The notes: generated by a model from the letters alone, not told the origin. Counted from the first letter of the stretch, positions 25,618 to 34,125 are shown. The stretch: DNA of 64,000 nucleotides from JBLNDJ01 sp050261515 (GCA_050261515.1 JBLNDJ010000021.1:1-64000), one strand, 5' to 3'. Numbers and translations are program-made.

Positions 25618-26856
25618 CTACATGCGCTCCTGCGCGAGGATCAGCTCGCGCGCGTCCGCGCTCAACCCTTTCAGCCTGACGCGGAACGAGAGCCCCGACA
25701 CGATGCAGCACACTCCGCCAATCATGACCGCGGCGGGCGCGCCGAGGCGCGCCGCCGCTATGCCCGCGCCGAGCGCGCCGAGAGGCGCCATGCCCATGAA
25801 CATCATCGAGTAGACCGCCATCACGCGCCCGCGCAGCGCATCGGGCACCATGGCCTGCACCAGCGTGTTCGAGGCCGCCATCTGGACGATGAACGAGAAC
25901 CCGGCCGGGATCAGCAGCAGCGCCGACAACCAGTAGATCCGCGAGAACGAGAACAGAATCAATCCCGCGCCGAACCCGACGGTCGCGTAGGCGATCCACC
26001 GGCCGAGACCGTGCAGCCCCCGGCGCATCGCCAGCATCAGCCCCCCGGCGAGCGCGCCGATGCCCGTGCAGCCCATCAGAATTCCCAGCCCGCGCGGGCC
26101 GCTGTGCAGGATGTTCTGCGCGAACACGGGCATCAGGACGGCGTACGGCATGCCCATCAGGCTGATGATTCCGAGCTGGACGAGCACCGCGCGGATCGGG
26201 CGCGTCCGCCACACGTAGCGAAAGCCTTCGAGGATATGCGCGATGGCCGAACCGGTCGGGGCCTCGATGCGGCGCGGGGGGACGCGCATCAGGAGCAGCC
26301 CGGCGATGACTGCGATGTAGCTCACGCCGTTCGCGAAGAAGCACCAGCCTTCGCCGATCGCCGCGACGAGCACGCCCGCCACCGCCGGCCCGACGATCCG
26401 CGCGCTGTTGAACAGCGACGAGTTCAGCGCGATGGCGTTCGTCAGGTCCTCGCGTCCCACCATGTCGACGACGAACGACTGCCGTGCCGGGATGTCGAAG
26501 GCGTTCGTCACGCCGAGCAGGCTGGCGAGAATCATGACGTGCCACACCTGCACGACGCCGGAGAGCGTGAGCGTCGCCAGAATGAGGGCCAGCGTCATCA
26601 TGCTGGCCTGCGTAGCGATCAGGATGCCGCGCCGGTTGAAGCGATCTGCCGCCGCGCCGCCCACGGAGGCCAGAAAGAACACCGGGATCTGGCCCGCAAA
26701 CCCCACCAGCCCCAACAAGACCGTCGAATTGGCGAGGCGGTAGACCAGCCACGATTCCGCCACGTTCTGCATCCACGTGCCGATGAGGGAAATGAATTGT
26801 CCGGAAAAGAACAACCGGTAGTTGCGATGCTTCAGCGCCCGAACAACAGCGAACAA
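25618..26856 (-). CDS. MFS transporter (EntS-like group)
   Basis: An inner-membrane protein of 412 residues with about twelve hydrophobic segments. The opening LKHRNYRLFFSGQFISLIGTWMQNVAESWLVYRL is typical of the MFS_3/enterobactin-exporter group, and AADRFNRRGILIATQ is the conserved loop after segment 2. The TTG start was chosen because GGAGCGGAGG lies just upstream on the coding strand and the length then fits the family. It follows thiD by 14 bp and was probably co-transcribed. The substrate is unknown; drug or metabolite export is typical. Confidence 0.83.
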   Translation of the reverse strand: MFAVVRALKHRNYRLFFSGQFISLIGTWMQNVAESWLVYRLANSTVLLGLVGFAGQIPVFFLASVGGAAADRFNRRGILIATQASMMTLALILATLTLSGVVQVWHVMILASLLGVTNAFDIPARQSFVVDMVGREDLTNAIALNSSLFNSARIVGPAVAGVLVAAIGEGWCFFANGVSYIAVIAGLLLMRVPPRRIEAPTGSAIAHILEGFRYVWRTRPIRAVLVQLGIISLMGMPYAVLMPVFAQNILHSGPRGLGILMGCTGIGALAGGLMLAMRRGLHGLGRWIAYATVGFGAGLILFSFSRIYWLSALLLIPAGFSFIVQMAASNTLVQAMVPDALRGRVMAVYSMMFMGMAPLGALGAGIAAARLGAPAAVMIGGVCCIVSGLSFRVRLKGLSADARELILAQERM

Positions 26857-26870
26857 CGAGCCCTCCGCTC

Positions 26871-27668
26871 CTATGATGCCGTTTCCGGGAAGGCCGGGGC
26901 ATGATGATTCACAGGGCCCGAGCCGCGGCCCAGGCCCGGCGCGGTGCGGATGGCCTCTGTGATGAACGCCTTGGCGCGCGCGACCGCCCCTGCCAGGTCC
27001 GTCCCGCGGGCCAGCTCCGCCGCGATCGCGGCCGAATAGGTGCAGCCGGTGCCGTGGGTGTGGCGCGTGGCGACGCGCTCCGCCTCGAACTCGCGCCATG
27101 CGCCGTTCGAGTAGAGGACATCGACGGCGCACCCCTCCAGGTGCCCGCCCTTGACGAGCGCCGCGCGCGCCCCCATCGCGCACAGGCGCGCCGCCGCGTC
27201 GCGCATCGCCGCAATGTCTTTCACCTCGATGCCCGTGAGCGCGGCTGCTTCTTCGAGATTCGGCGTCACGAGCGCGGCGCGCGGAACGAGCAGCCGCGCG
27301 ATCGCCTCGCGCGCTTCGGCCGAGACGAGCGGCGCGCCGTGCTTGCTGATCATGACCGGGTCCACCACGAGCGGGAACTCGAACCCGGCGGCCAGCGCGG
27401 CCACGGCCTCGACGATCTCCACGTTGCCGAGGGCCCCTGTTTTCGCCGCGCTCGGCGGCACGTCTTCGAGAACCGCGCGCACCTGTTCGATCACGAGCCG
27501 CGCGGGCATGGGCTCCACGCGGGAGACTCCCACGGTGTTCTGCACGGTGAGCAGCGTCACGGCCGCTTCGCCATAGACGCCGAACTGGTGGAATGTCTTG
27601 AGGTCGGCCTGTATGCCGGCTCCGCCGCTCGGGTCGGAGCCCGCGATCGTCAACGCGACAGGGATCAC
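26871..27668 (-). CDS. thiD: Hydroxymethylpyrimidine (phosphate) kinase
   Basis: A protein of 265 residues, full length for ThiD. It opens with the signature ALTIAGSDPSGGAGIQADLKTF. Substrate and ATP motifs follow (VVDPVMISKHGAPL, ALVTPNLEEAAALTG, LVKGGHL), and it ends with the anion hole region HGTGCTYSAAIAAELARG. It phosphorylates the pyrimidine moiety of thiamine. The GTG start overlaps the stop of the secreted protein gene upstream (GTGA), coupling it to a block unrelated to thiamine. No TPP riboswitch was seen near it. Confidence 0.93.
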   Translation of the reverse strand: MIPVALTIAGSDPSGGAGIQADLKTFHQFGVYGEAAVTLLTVQNTVGVSRVEPMPARLVIEQVRAVLEDVPPSAAKTGALGNVEIVEAVAALAAGFEFPLVVDPVMISKHGAPLVSAEAREAIARLLVPRAALVTPNLEEAAALTGIEVKDIAAMRDAAARLCAMGARAALVKGGHLEGCAVDVLYSNGAWREFEAERVATRHTHGTGCTYSAAIAAELARGTDLAGAVARAKAFITEAIRTAPGLGRGSGPVNHHAPAFPETAS

Positions 27669-28669
27669 TCTGTCATTTTGGCACTCGCGCGCGAGGCTCC
27701 GGCGGAATTGGCGAGCTCGACTTCGACCGAGTCCACCTGCGAGGTGTCGCCGGTCACGGGGAAAGTGGCCCGCAGAACGAACATGCCGCCGAGTTCGGGG
27801 TGCTCGAAGTACTGCCGGAACTGCGCCGTGACATCCGCGGCCATCTCGCCCGAGCCGAGCGCGCGGCCGGCGCTGTCGAAGAACTTGAACTTCACTTTTG
27901 ACGCCGTCCGCGTGTTGTCGAACGCGCTCACCGCCACCCGCAGCTCGCCCGCGGCGCGCGTGCCGCGTATCTGGTCCATCGAGATGACCGAAGGCGCAAG
28001 CTGGAACACGGCCTGTTCGGCTTCCTCGCCGAGCGTTGCCGTGAAGATGATCGTGCCCGCGGTGGTGCCGGTCTGAAAGCCGATCGACGTTTCGCCGGAA
28101 AAGCGCGCGATGTCCTCGCCCTTTTCGATGGTGAAGGGCACGGAACGGCCGCCGGGGCCCAGGAACGCGATCGCGGGATCGCCTTTGCCGGTAAAGTCCA
28201 TGCGCAGGAGACCGTTGCCCTGAAGCGGCGCCTTGCCGGCGAATCGGATTGTGAGGTTCGCCTGCTGGCCGCTGGCGAGCGCCTGGGAACCGGCTTCGAT
28301 GCGGAACGCGGGCATCGTCACGTCCGCGAAAACGAAGTAGTAGTCCTGGTTGATCGTGAGCCACCCGCTCGAGGTCCCCAGGGCAGCCGGCGTGAGCGTG
28401 ATTCTGAACTCGACCGACGCTTTCGGGGCGAGCGGCAGCGGCAGCACCGGGCCGCCGGCGATGCCGAAATACGCGCTTAAAATCTCGAGCCGCTCGAGCT
28501 TCATGTTGGCGGAGCCCACGTTCGTGATACGAAGCGTGGCTTCGCCCGCGCTGAGATCGATGGTCGTGTCCGGAGTATACACGGCGCCGGTCTGCGCCTC
28601 GGTGAGCTGAAGCTGTGCCAGCGCGCAGGAGCACGCGACTGCCGCGATTGCCAGGCCGCGGGCGATCAT
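27665..28669 (-). CDS. Secreted Ig-like protein of unknown function
   Basis: A protein of 334 residues with a signal peptide (MIARGLAIAAVACSCALA). The rest is beta-rich. The first part, with ATLRITNVGSANMKLERLEI and SVEFRITLTP, looks like an Ig-fold domain of the ASPM/SPD-2/Hydin type found in many acidobacterial secreted proteins. Later segments (TAGTIIFTATLG) look like further sandwich domains. No catalytic motif is seen. It overlaps its upstream neighbour by four bases (ATGA) and thiD by four (GTGA), so it is the third gene of a tightly coupled block. Confidence 0.7.
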   Translation of the reverse strand: MIARGLAIAAVACSCALAQLQLTEAQTGAVYTPDTTIDLSAGEATLRITNVGSANMKLERLEILSAYFGIAGGPVLPLPLAPKASVEFRITLTPAALGTSSGWLTINQDYYFVFADVTMPAFRIEAGSQALASGQQANLTIRFAGKAPLQGNGLLRMDFTGKGDPAIAFLGPGGRSVPFTIEKGEDIARFSGETSIGFQTGTTAGTIIFTATLGEEAEQAVFQLAPSVISMDQIRGTRAAGELRVAVSAFDNTRTASKVKFKFFDSAGRALGSGEMAADVTAQFRQYFEHPELGGMFVLRATFPVTGDTSQVDSVEVELANSAGASRASAKMTE

Positions 28670-29433
28670 TGCGCCGCTCCCGGAATCCGCAGCGCGCGGC
28701 CCTGCCGCAGTTTCAGCGCGACCGGCGCGCGGCCCTGCCCGAGGCCGATGGCCACCATTTCGTCGCCCATGACGTACATCGCGGCGGGTTGCGCGGGCAG
28801 CGGAAAACGCTGTTCCTGCCCGTCCGCCCGGCGGAGGACGGCTTCGTCTCCCTGCGCGTAGACCAGCGCTCCCGCCGCCGTGAGCGCCACCGGACCGGCG
28901 ACGCCGTCGAGATCCACCTGATCGAGCACCGCGCCGGTCGCCATTGCCACGCGCGCGAGGCGTATGCCGCCGGCGGTATGCGAGACCGCGGCCAGCTCTC
29001 CGGGCGCCGGGCTTGCAATCGCGAGGATGCGATCGCCGAGCGCGTCCCAATGCGTGAGGTGCTGCGGCTCGCGCCCCGCTTCGACGCGGAGCAGTTCGCC
29101 GCTTTGCGCGTAATAGACGATGGCCGCCGCGCCGCCCGCAAGGAACGCGAACCGGGCCTCTCCGCGCGGCGCGGGCCAGCTCGCCTGGAGCCGCAGCTCC
29201 GAGTCACGAAGCTCGAGAGCGCGCGCGGTCTTCGCGAGAACGAGGCGTTCGGAGCAGGCGGCCGAGACCACGCCGGTCTGCGCCGCTTGGCCCGTGACGA
29301 ACACCTCCGCCACGCCGTAGAGCGCGCGGAGCGATCCGTCGCCCTGGTGAACGCATCCGGCGCGCGGCGCGCCGATTTCGGCCAGCGCCGCGGCCGAGAC
29401 GCACAGATATGCTGCTGCGATGTGCCGAGTCAT
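28666..29433 (-). CDS. Secreted beta-propeller-like protein of unknown function
   Basis: A protein of 255 residues with a signal peptide (MTRHIAAAYLCVSAAALA). The body is built of short repeated beta strands with Gly/Asp turns (LVLAKTARALELRD, AIASPAPGELAAVS, VALTAAGALVYAQGDEAVLRR), which suggests a propeller of irregular blades. No enzyme motif is visible. Four-base overlaps on both sides place it in one operon with the Ig-like proteins. It may be a surface or secretion component of the same structure, which is a guess from context only. Confidence 0.6.
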   Translation of the reverse strand: MTRHIAAAYLCVSAAALAEIGAPRAGCVHQGDGSLRALYGVAEVFVTGQAAQTGVVSAACSERLVLAKTARALELRDSELRLQASWPAPRGEARFAFLAGGAAAIVYYAQSGELLRVEAGREPQHLTHWDALGDRILAIASPAPGELAAVSHTAGGIRLARVAMATGAVLDQVDLDGVAGPVALTAAGALVYAQGDEAVLRRADGQEQRFPLPAQPAAMYVMGDEMVAIGLGQGRAPVALKLRQGRALRIPGAAQ

Positions 29434-30035
29434 GATTTGCCGATCGTGATCGCCGGAGGGCCGATCTCTATGGGCGTCGAGGGCTTCGGGCCATCGCCGT
29501 TCGCTCCCGCGCCGCTCTTGCTGTTGCGTCCCGTGGCGAAGCCCACGCCCGCCGCGCCCGCTGCTACGACGCCTGCGATGAGAATCCACTTCATGGCGGA
29601 ATGCTTCTGCACGGTGGGCCCGGGCATCCGCTGCACCTTGCCGGTTTTTCCGCGAACGGCGCCCGAGATCTCGCACGCCGCGACGGTTCCGGCTCGCAAC
29701 TGTCCTTTGACGGCCGTGATCCGGATCTCGACCGCGCCGGCGATTGCGTTCCAGCGGATAGGGGACGTGACGGCGCGTCCGTTCGTGCCCGTGGTCAGGA
29801 TCTCCGAGCTCAACCCGTTGGCGAAGGATCCGCCCGGCCCGTCGTCGGGCAGCCTCACGCTCACCACTGCGCCCGCCACCGGTTTGCGCAGTTCATCCAG
29901 CACCTCGACCGCGAAGCCCGGCACGCGCGTCCCCGCCGCATACACCGCCCCGCCGCCCTCGGCCAGCCTGATTTCGAGCAGCGCGCTCTGTGCGGTCAGC
30001 AGCACCGGCAACAGCAGGGCGAGCATGGTACGCAT
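29430..30035 (-). CDS. Secreted Ig-like protein with C-terminal membrane segment
   Basis: A protein of 201 residues. A signal peptide (MRTMLALLLPVLLTAQ) precedes a domain at about 35-125 with the pattern VEVLDELRKPVAGAVVSVRLP and ITAVKGQLRAGTVAACEI, typical of invasin (Big-1) or carboxypeptidase-regulatory folds. A single membrane segment lies at about 148-168 (ILIAGVVAAGAAGVGFATG), with a short tail. It is probably the first gene of the minus-strand run, since the next gene upstream diverges. The anchored Ig-like layout suggests an envelope role. Confidence 0.65.
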   Translation of the reverse strand: MRTMLALLLPVLLTAQSALLEIRLAEGGGAVYAAGTRVPGFAVEVLDELRKPVAGAVVSVRLPDDGPGGSFANGLSSEILTTGTNGRAVTSPIRWNAIAGAVEIRITAVKGQLRAGTVAACEISGAVRGKTGKVQRMPGPTVQKHSAMKWILIAGVVAAGAAGVGFATGRNSKSGAGANGDGPKPSTPIEIGPPAITIGKS

Positions 30036-30136
30036 CGAAGTAGTAGTGGGCGTTTGGGGGACGCGCTCTCAGGGTTTGTAGGGGAGTGGACGCCCTCCTC
30101 TGCGCCGACCTGACCGCACAATGCGAAAATCGGCTT

Positions 30137-31330
30137 ATGAGGATCTTGCTGTACAGCGGCAAGGGGGGCGTGGGGAAAACCAGTCTCGCCGCTGCCACCG
30201 GTGTCCGGCTTTCGCAGCTCGGGCGCCGCACGCTTGTCATGAGCATCGATCCCGCGCACAGCCTCGCCGATTCCTTCGATCTCGAGATGGACCTCTTCCA
30301 CCGCGGGACCGCGGATCCGGTCGAGCTCAATCCGAACCTCTCCATCCAGGAGCTGAACATCCAGCGCGAGATCAAGCGCCACTGGAGCGAGATTTCGTCC
30401 TACGTGATCTCCGTGCTACGCACCACCGGCATCAGCGGCGTGCAGGCGGAAGAACTCGCCATCCTGCCGGGCATGGAAGAGCTGAGCGCGATGATGTACA
30501 TCAACCAGTACCGGCGCGAGGGCGTCTACGATGTCATCGTGCTCGACGCCGCGCCGACGGCCGAGTCCATGCGGTTCATCAGCATGCCGACCACGCTCGA
30601 CTGGTACATGAAGCACATCTTTCCGTTCCAGCGCAGCCTGCTCAAAGCCGTGCGGCCCATCGCCAACCGTGTCGCGCCGTTCGAGCTGCCGGCCGACAGC
30701 TACTTCGGCAACATACGCGACCTGTTCGAGAAGCTCGAAGGCGTGGACGAGGTTATCGAGGACCCGCAGATCACCAGCGTGCGGCTGGTCACGAATCCCG
30801 AGAAGATGGTTCTGCGCGAGACGCAGCGGGCCTTCGTGTATTTTTCGCTGCACGGGCTCACGGTCGATAGCGTGATCGTCAACCGAGTGCTGCCGGATGC
30901 GATCAGCGATGCCTGGTTCGCCGAGTGGCACACGTCGCAGGCGCACATTCTGAAGGAAATCGAAGAGTACTTCGCGCCGGTGCCGGTCAAGCGAGTCCCG
31001 CTTTTCACGCGCGAGGTGCTCGGGCGCGAACGGCTCGCCGAGCTGGCGCGCGTGCTCTATCCCGGGGGGGAAGATCCGGCGGCCGTGACGCGCACCGAGC
31101 GGCCCTACACCTTCGGCAAGCAGAACGGCCATTACGAAGTGAAAGTGCAGCTCCCTTTCGCCACCAAAGGCGAAGTGGGGCTCTTCAAGAAGGGTGACGA
31201 GCTGGTGGTCGAGATCGGGACATTCCGCCGTCACGTGGGGCTGCCGGCGTCCATGTCCGCGCTCCACCCCACGCGCGCCCGGCTCGAAAACAGGGTACTC
31301 ACTGTCGAGATGAAGGAGGTCCAGCCATGA
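30137..31330 (+). CDS. ArsA-family ATPase
   Basis: A cytoplasmic P-loop ATPase of 397 residues. The deviant Walker A SGKGGVGKTS is at the N-terminus, followed by MSIDPAHSLADSFD (the ArsA switch signature) and VLDAAPTAESMRFI. The C-terminal 80 residues (YEVKVQLPFATKGEVGLFKKGDELVVEIG) form the small alpha-crystallin-like domain typical of acidobacterial and cyanobacterial ArsA homologues. There is only one ATPase domain, and no arsenite transporter or ArsR gene is near, so tail-anchored protein handling or another role is as likely as arsenite transport. It overlaps the 78-residue gene by four bases. Confidence 0.85.
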   Translation: MRILLYSGKGGVGKTSLAAATGVRLSQLGRRTLVMSIDPAHSLADSFDLEMDLFHRGTADPVELNPNLSIQELNIQREIKRHWSEISSYVISVLRTTGISGVQAEELAILPGMEELSAMMYINQYRREGVYDVIVLDAAPTAESMRFISMPTTLDWYMKHIFPFQRSLLKAVRPIANRVAPFELPADSYFGNIRDLFEKLEGVDEVIEDPQITSVRLVTNPEKMVLRETQRAFVYFSLHGLTVDSVIVNRVLPDAISDAWFAEWHTSQAHILKEIEEYFAPVPVKRVPLFTREVLGRERLAELARVLYPGGEDPAAVTRTERPYTFGKQNGHYEVKVQLPFATKGEVGLFKKGDELVVEIGTFRRHVGLPASMSALHPTRARLENRVLTVEMKEVQP

Positions 31331-31563
31331 ACGAACAGCAGCAGGAAACGGCCCAGCCGGCCGGCGAGCGCGTCTACGAGCGCTGCCTCTGCCGCGAGGC
31401 GATCGATTGGTGGGCGAACTTTTTCCAGGTTCCGCAGGAAACGCGCCAGCACATACGGAACTCCCGCATCGAGTTTCTGAAGGCGGTCCGGAGCGTGATC
31501 GACGACCGCATTGCGCACCTGTCGAGCCGAAACCAGGAGGGGACGACGGTTCGGGTCGAATAA
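31327..31563 (+). CDS. Small conserved-type protein coupled to the ArsA-like ATPase
   Basis: A soluble protein of 78 residues that I do not recognise. It is mostly helical, with CREAIDWWANFFQVPQETRQH and a basic helix after it (IEFLKAVRSVIDDRIAHL). The ATGA overlap with the ArsA-like ATPase and the three-base gap to the peroxiredoxin gene show it is a real member of this operon. A partner role for the ATPase is plausible but only inferred. Confidence 0.7.
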   Translation: MNEQQQETAQPAGERVYERCLCREAIDWWANFFQVPQETRQHIRNSRIEFLKAVRSVIDDRIAHLSSRNQEGTTVRVE

Positions 31564-31566
31564 CAT

Positions 31567-32028
31567 ATGACGGAGCTCAAACCGGGCGATCCAGCGCCCG
31601 ACGTGGATTTGCTGGACGAGCGCGGCGAGCCTTTCCGGCTCGCGGACCTGCGCGGAAAACGAGTGGTTCTTTACTTCTATCCGAGGGCGAGCACGCCGGG
31701 CTGCACCATCGAGGCGTGCGAGTTCCGCGATGCGTCGAAGAAATTCGCTGGGCGCAACGCGATCATCGTCGGCTTGTCGCCCGACAAGCCCGCGGCCCAA
31801 CAGAAATTCAAGACGAACCGGAACCTGCCGTTCACGCTGCTGGCCGATACGGAGAAGGCGGCGGCCCAAGCCTATGGCGTCTGGAAGCAGAAGAGCTTCA
31901 TGGGCAAGAAGTTCATGGGCATCGAGCGCAGCACGTTCGTTATCAGCGAGGACGGCCGCATCGAGAAGGTTTTCCGGAAGGTGAAGGCCGCCGGCCACGC
32001 GGCGCAGGTGCTGGAGGCGCTCGCCTAG
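31567..32028 (+). CDS. bcp: Thiol peroxidase of the Bcp/PrxQ type
   Basis: A peroxiredoxin of 153 residues. The peroxidatic Cys lies in STPGCTIEACEFRD and a resolving Cys sits five residues later, as in Bcp/PrxQ. The start LKPGDPAPDVDLLDERG and the late ERSTFVISEDGRIEKVFRKV are family landmarks. It reduces peroxides using thioredoxin in the cytoplasm. It is third in the operon with the ArsA-like ATPase and overlaps the convergent rlmN stop by four bases. Confidence 0.93.
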   Translation: MTELKPGDPAPDVDLLDERGEPFRLADLRGKRVVLYFYPRASTPGCTIEACEFRDASKKFAGRNAIIVGLSPDKPAAQQKFKTNRNLPFTLLADTEKAAAQAYGVWKQKSFMGKKFMGIERSTFVISEDGRIEKVFRKVKAAGHAAQVLEALA

Positions 32029-33047
32029 CTCTCCAGCTTCAACTGCCCGCAGGCTGCGAAAATATCCCGGCCGCGCGGCTTGCGGATGAAGCAGGGCATC
32101 GCGCGCCGCACGATCGCCTGAAACGCGCTCACGCGCTCGGGGCCCGGCGTCCCGTAGGGAATCCCCGGCCCCGGGTTCAGCGCGATCAGGTTCACCTTCG
32201 CCTTCAGGTGCGCCAGCAGTTTCACCACACGGCGCGCGTCGGCGTCCGTGTCGTTCACGCCCTTGAGCAGCACGTATTCGAAGGTCAGCCGCTCCCAAGG
32301 CCGCAGCGGATACGCCCGGCACGCCGCCATCAGGTCCGCCAGGTGATACTTGCGCGTGATCGGCATCAGCTCGCGCCGCATTTCTTCTGTCGATGCGTTG
32401 AGCGAGACCGCGAGCTTCGGCCGCACCGGCTCCGCGCCCAGTTCCGCGATCTTCGGCACGATGCCCGAGGTCGAAAGCGTGATCCGCCGCGGTGAAAGCC
32501 CCATGCCCGCCGTGTCGGTGAGAATGCGCGCCGCCTTCACCACGTTCGCCAGGTTCAGCAGCGGCTCGCCCTGGCCCATCATGACGACGTTGAGCCGCTC
32601 GCCCTCGACCGCGACGCCGTTGTCGCGCGCCACCAGCAGCACCTGGCCGACGATCTCTCCCGCCGAAAGGTTGCGCTCCAGGCCGAGTAGAGCCGTGAGG
32701 CAGAACTTGCACCCGACAGCGCATCCGGCCTGGGTGGAAATGCAGACGGTCTGCCGCTGCTCTTCCGGCATCAGGACGGTCTCGACCGTCGCGCCGTCCT
32801 CAAGTTTCAGCAGGTAGCGCCGCGTGCCGTCAACCGATTCGAACCGGCGTTCGACCTCGGGCAGCCCGGCGGCGTGAGTTTCGGCAAGCTGCCGCCTGAG
32901 GGCGAGCGGAAGCGTTGTGATCTCCTCCACGCTCCCGCGCCGCTCGCGGTAAAGTGCTTCGTAGATCTGGCGGGCGCGGTAGCGGGGCGCGTCCGGGCCG
33001 AGCAACTCGTGGATTTCATCGACTTCGAGCCCCACCAGTCCGGCCAT
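32025..33047 (-). CDS. rlmN: 23S rRNA (adenine-2503-C2)-methyltransferase
   Basis: A dual-specificity radical SAM enzyme of 340 residues that methylates A2503 of 23S rRNA and A37 of some tRNAs. The iron-sulfur motif is CAVGCKFC near residue 110, followed by MGQGEPLLN and VSLNASTEEMRRELMP. The C-terminal tail RGRDIFAACGQL carries the catalytic Cys, and PCFIRK holds the second one. Length and motif order are those of RlmN. It stands alone on the minus strand and is convergent with bcp. Confidence 0.95.
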   Translation of the reverse strand: MAGLVGLEVDEIHELLGPDAPRYRARQIYEALYRERRGSVEEITTLPLALRRQLAETHAAGLPEVERRFESVDGTRRYLLKLEDGATVETVLMPEEQRQTVCISTQAGCAVGCKFCLTALLGLERNLSAGEIVGQVLLVARDNGVAVEGERLNVVMMGQGEPLLNLANVVKAARILTDTAGMGLSPRRITLSTSGIVPKIAELGAEPVRPKLAVSLNASTEEMRRELMPITRKYHLADLMAACRAYPLRPWERLTFEYVLLKGVNDTDADARRVVKLLAHLKAKVNLIALNPGPGIPYGTPGPERVSAFQAIVRRAMPCFIRKPRGRDIFAACGQLKLES

Positions 33048-33186
33048 CTCTCCAGTCTATCAGCGAGCCGAAAGGCAGCGCCCTGCATTGCTTTTCTCCC
33101 CATATTTCTGCTACTTTGGCGTTTTCACCGGCCAACAAGCGGGCTAGGAGGGGATCTTCCGTGCGGATCGTCCCGCTAGGCTTACT

Positions 33187-33612
33187 ATGGCGGAAAACAT
33201 CGAGACCAAGAAGGTGGACACGCTGCTCGAATCGACGCTCGACAGCGCCGACGAGGCCGAGCGCCTGGTGCTCGATGCCGCCCGCGAGGTCGGCTTCGCC
33301 GAAGACGACCTGCACAAGCTCGGGATGGCTGTGCGCGAGTCTATCGTCAACGCCGTCGTCCACGGCAACCGGTATAACCGCCGGAAGAAGGTCCACCTCG
33401 CCGTGCTGAAAGCCAAGGACCACTTGACCGTCACAATCGCCGACCAGGGCGACGGATTCGACGTCGACCGTCTTCCGGACCCGCTCGCCGAGCACAATCT
33501 TTTGCAGCAATCGGGGCGCGGAATTTTCCTGATCCGCGCGTTCGTAGACGAATTCAAGATCCGCCGCCTGAGCCCGTCGGGGACTGAAGTTAAACTTGTG
33601 AAGTACCTGTAG
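33187..33612 (+). CDS. RsbW/SpoIIAB-like serine kinase (anti-sigma type)
   Basis: A protein of 141 residues with a GHKL ATPase fold: LGMAVRESIVNAVVHGNRYN (N box), TIADQGDGFDVDRLPDP (G1 box) and QSGRGIFLIRAFVDEF (G2 box). Such proteins phosphorylate STAS antagonists and hold sigma factors or other targets. The STAS protein gene follows 56 bp downstream, so they form a partner-switching pair; the sigma factor is not in the window. A strong AGGAGGGG stretch lies about 25 bases before the ATG, and the site directly before the start is weak. Confidence 0.9.
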   Translation: MAENIETKKVDTLLESTLDSADEAERLVLDAAREVGFAEDDLHKLGMAVRESIVNAVVHGNRYNRRKKVHLAVLKAKDHLTVTIADQGDGFDVDRLPDPLAEHNLLQQSGRGIFLIRAFVDEFKIRRLSPSGTEVKLVKYL

Positions 33613-33629
33613 CAGCGAAACTGGAAGGC

Positions 33630-33648
33630 CTGGCCGCGCTGCGGCCGG
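33630..33648 (+). other. Hairpin between RsbW-like and STAS genes
   Basis: An 8 bp stem, CTGGCCGC with GCGGCCGG (one G-T pair) and a three-base loop, sits between the two genes and before the GAGGAGG site of the second. It could tune their ratio by RNA stability; no T run follows. Confidence 0.35.
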
Positions 33649-33668
33649 GCGATTGAGGAGGATAGAAC

Positions 33669-34013
33669 GTGAGCGCCAAACTCAGCCCGCGCCAGGTGGG
33701 CGACGTAACTGTAATCGATGTGTCCGGCCGAATCACGCTGGGCGAAGGATCGAGCAATCTCCGGGACGGCCTGCGCGACCTGGTGGCCAAGGGGAACAAG
33801 AAGATCCTTCTGAACCTTGCCGACGTGTCCTACATCGACAGCTCGGGGATCGGCGAGCTCGTTTCGGGATTCACCTCGGTGACCAACGGCGGCGGGCAGT
33901 TGAAGCTGGTCAACCTGACCAAGCGCGTCAAGGACCTGCTGCAGATCACGAAGCTCTACACCGTCTTCGATGTCTTCGACGAGGAGAGCACGGCGGTCCG
34001 CAGTTTCTCCTAG
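33669..34013 (+). CDS. STAS-domain anti-sigma factor antagonist (RsbV/SpoIIAA-like)
   Basis: A STAS protein of 114 residues. The core GDVTVIDVSGRITLGEG precedes the phosphorylation site in VSYIDSSGIGELV, near residue 59. The GTG start has a strong GAGGAGG site upstream. It should be phosphorylated by the kinase encoded just before it and release the kinase's target when unphosphorylated. Hairpins lie on both sides of the gene. Confidence 0.92.
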   Translation: MSAKLSPRQVGDVTVIDVSGRITLGEGSSNLRDGLRDLVAKGNKKILLNLADVSYIDSSGIGELVSGFTSVTNGGGQLKLVNLTKRVKDLLQITKLYTVFDVFDEESTAVRSFS

Positions 34014-34030
34014 AAAGAAGTTTTGTTGGG

Positions 34031-34066
34031 GCAGCCGCTGGGCTGCGGGCTGGGAGCCAGCCGCAG
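34031..34066 (+). terminator. Hairpins downstream of the STAS gene
   Basis: CTGCGGGCTGG (34043-34053) pairs with CCAGCCGCAG (34057-34066) with one bulged G and a three-base loop; GCAGCC and GGCTGC at 34031-34046 offer an alternative stem. No T run follows, so termination would be Rho-dependent or the hairpin protects the 3' end. Confidence 0.35.
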
Positions 34067-34125
34067 GCCATGCGCCTGCCCTGACCCCCGCCGTGTGCTA
34101 AGATCAGTGGTTTCCAGAGGTTTTC

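Noticed and set aside
22751..26902. 1383-codon frame spanning amidohydrolase, oxidoreductase and MFS genes
   Set aside because: It runs through three well-supported genes in another frame of the same strand, and its translation is Arg/Pro/His-rich without domains. It is a high-GC artefact.
26871..27668. TPP riboswitch near thiD
   Set aside because: thiD is internal to an operon with a four-base overlap, and no CTGAGA/ACCTGA elements were seen upstream of the run.
30137..31330. Arsenic resistance locus
   Set aside because: The ATPase has one nucleotide domain and no arsR, arsB, acr3 or arsC gene lies nearby.
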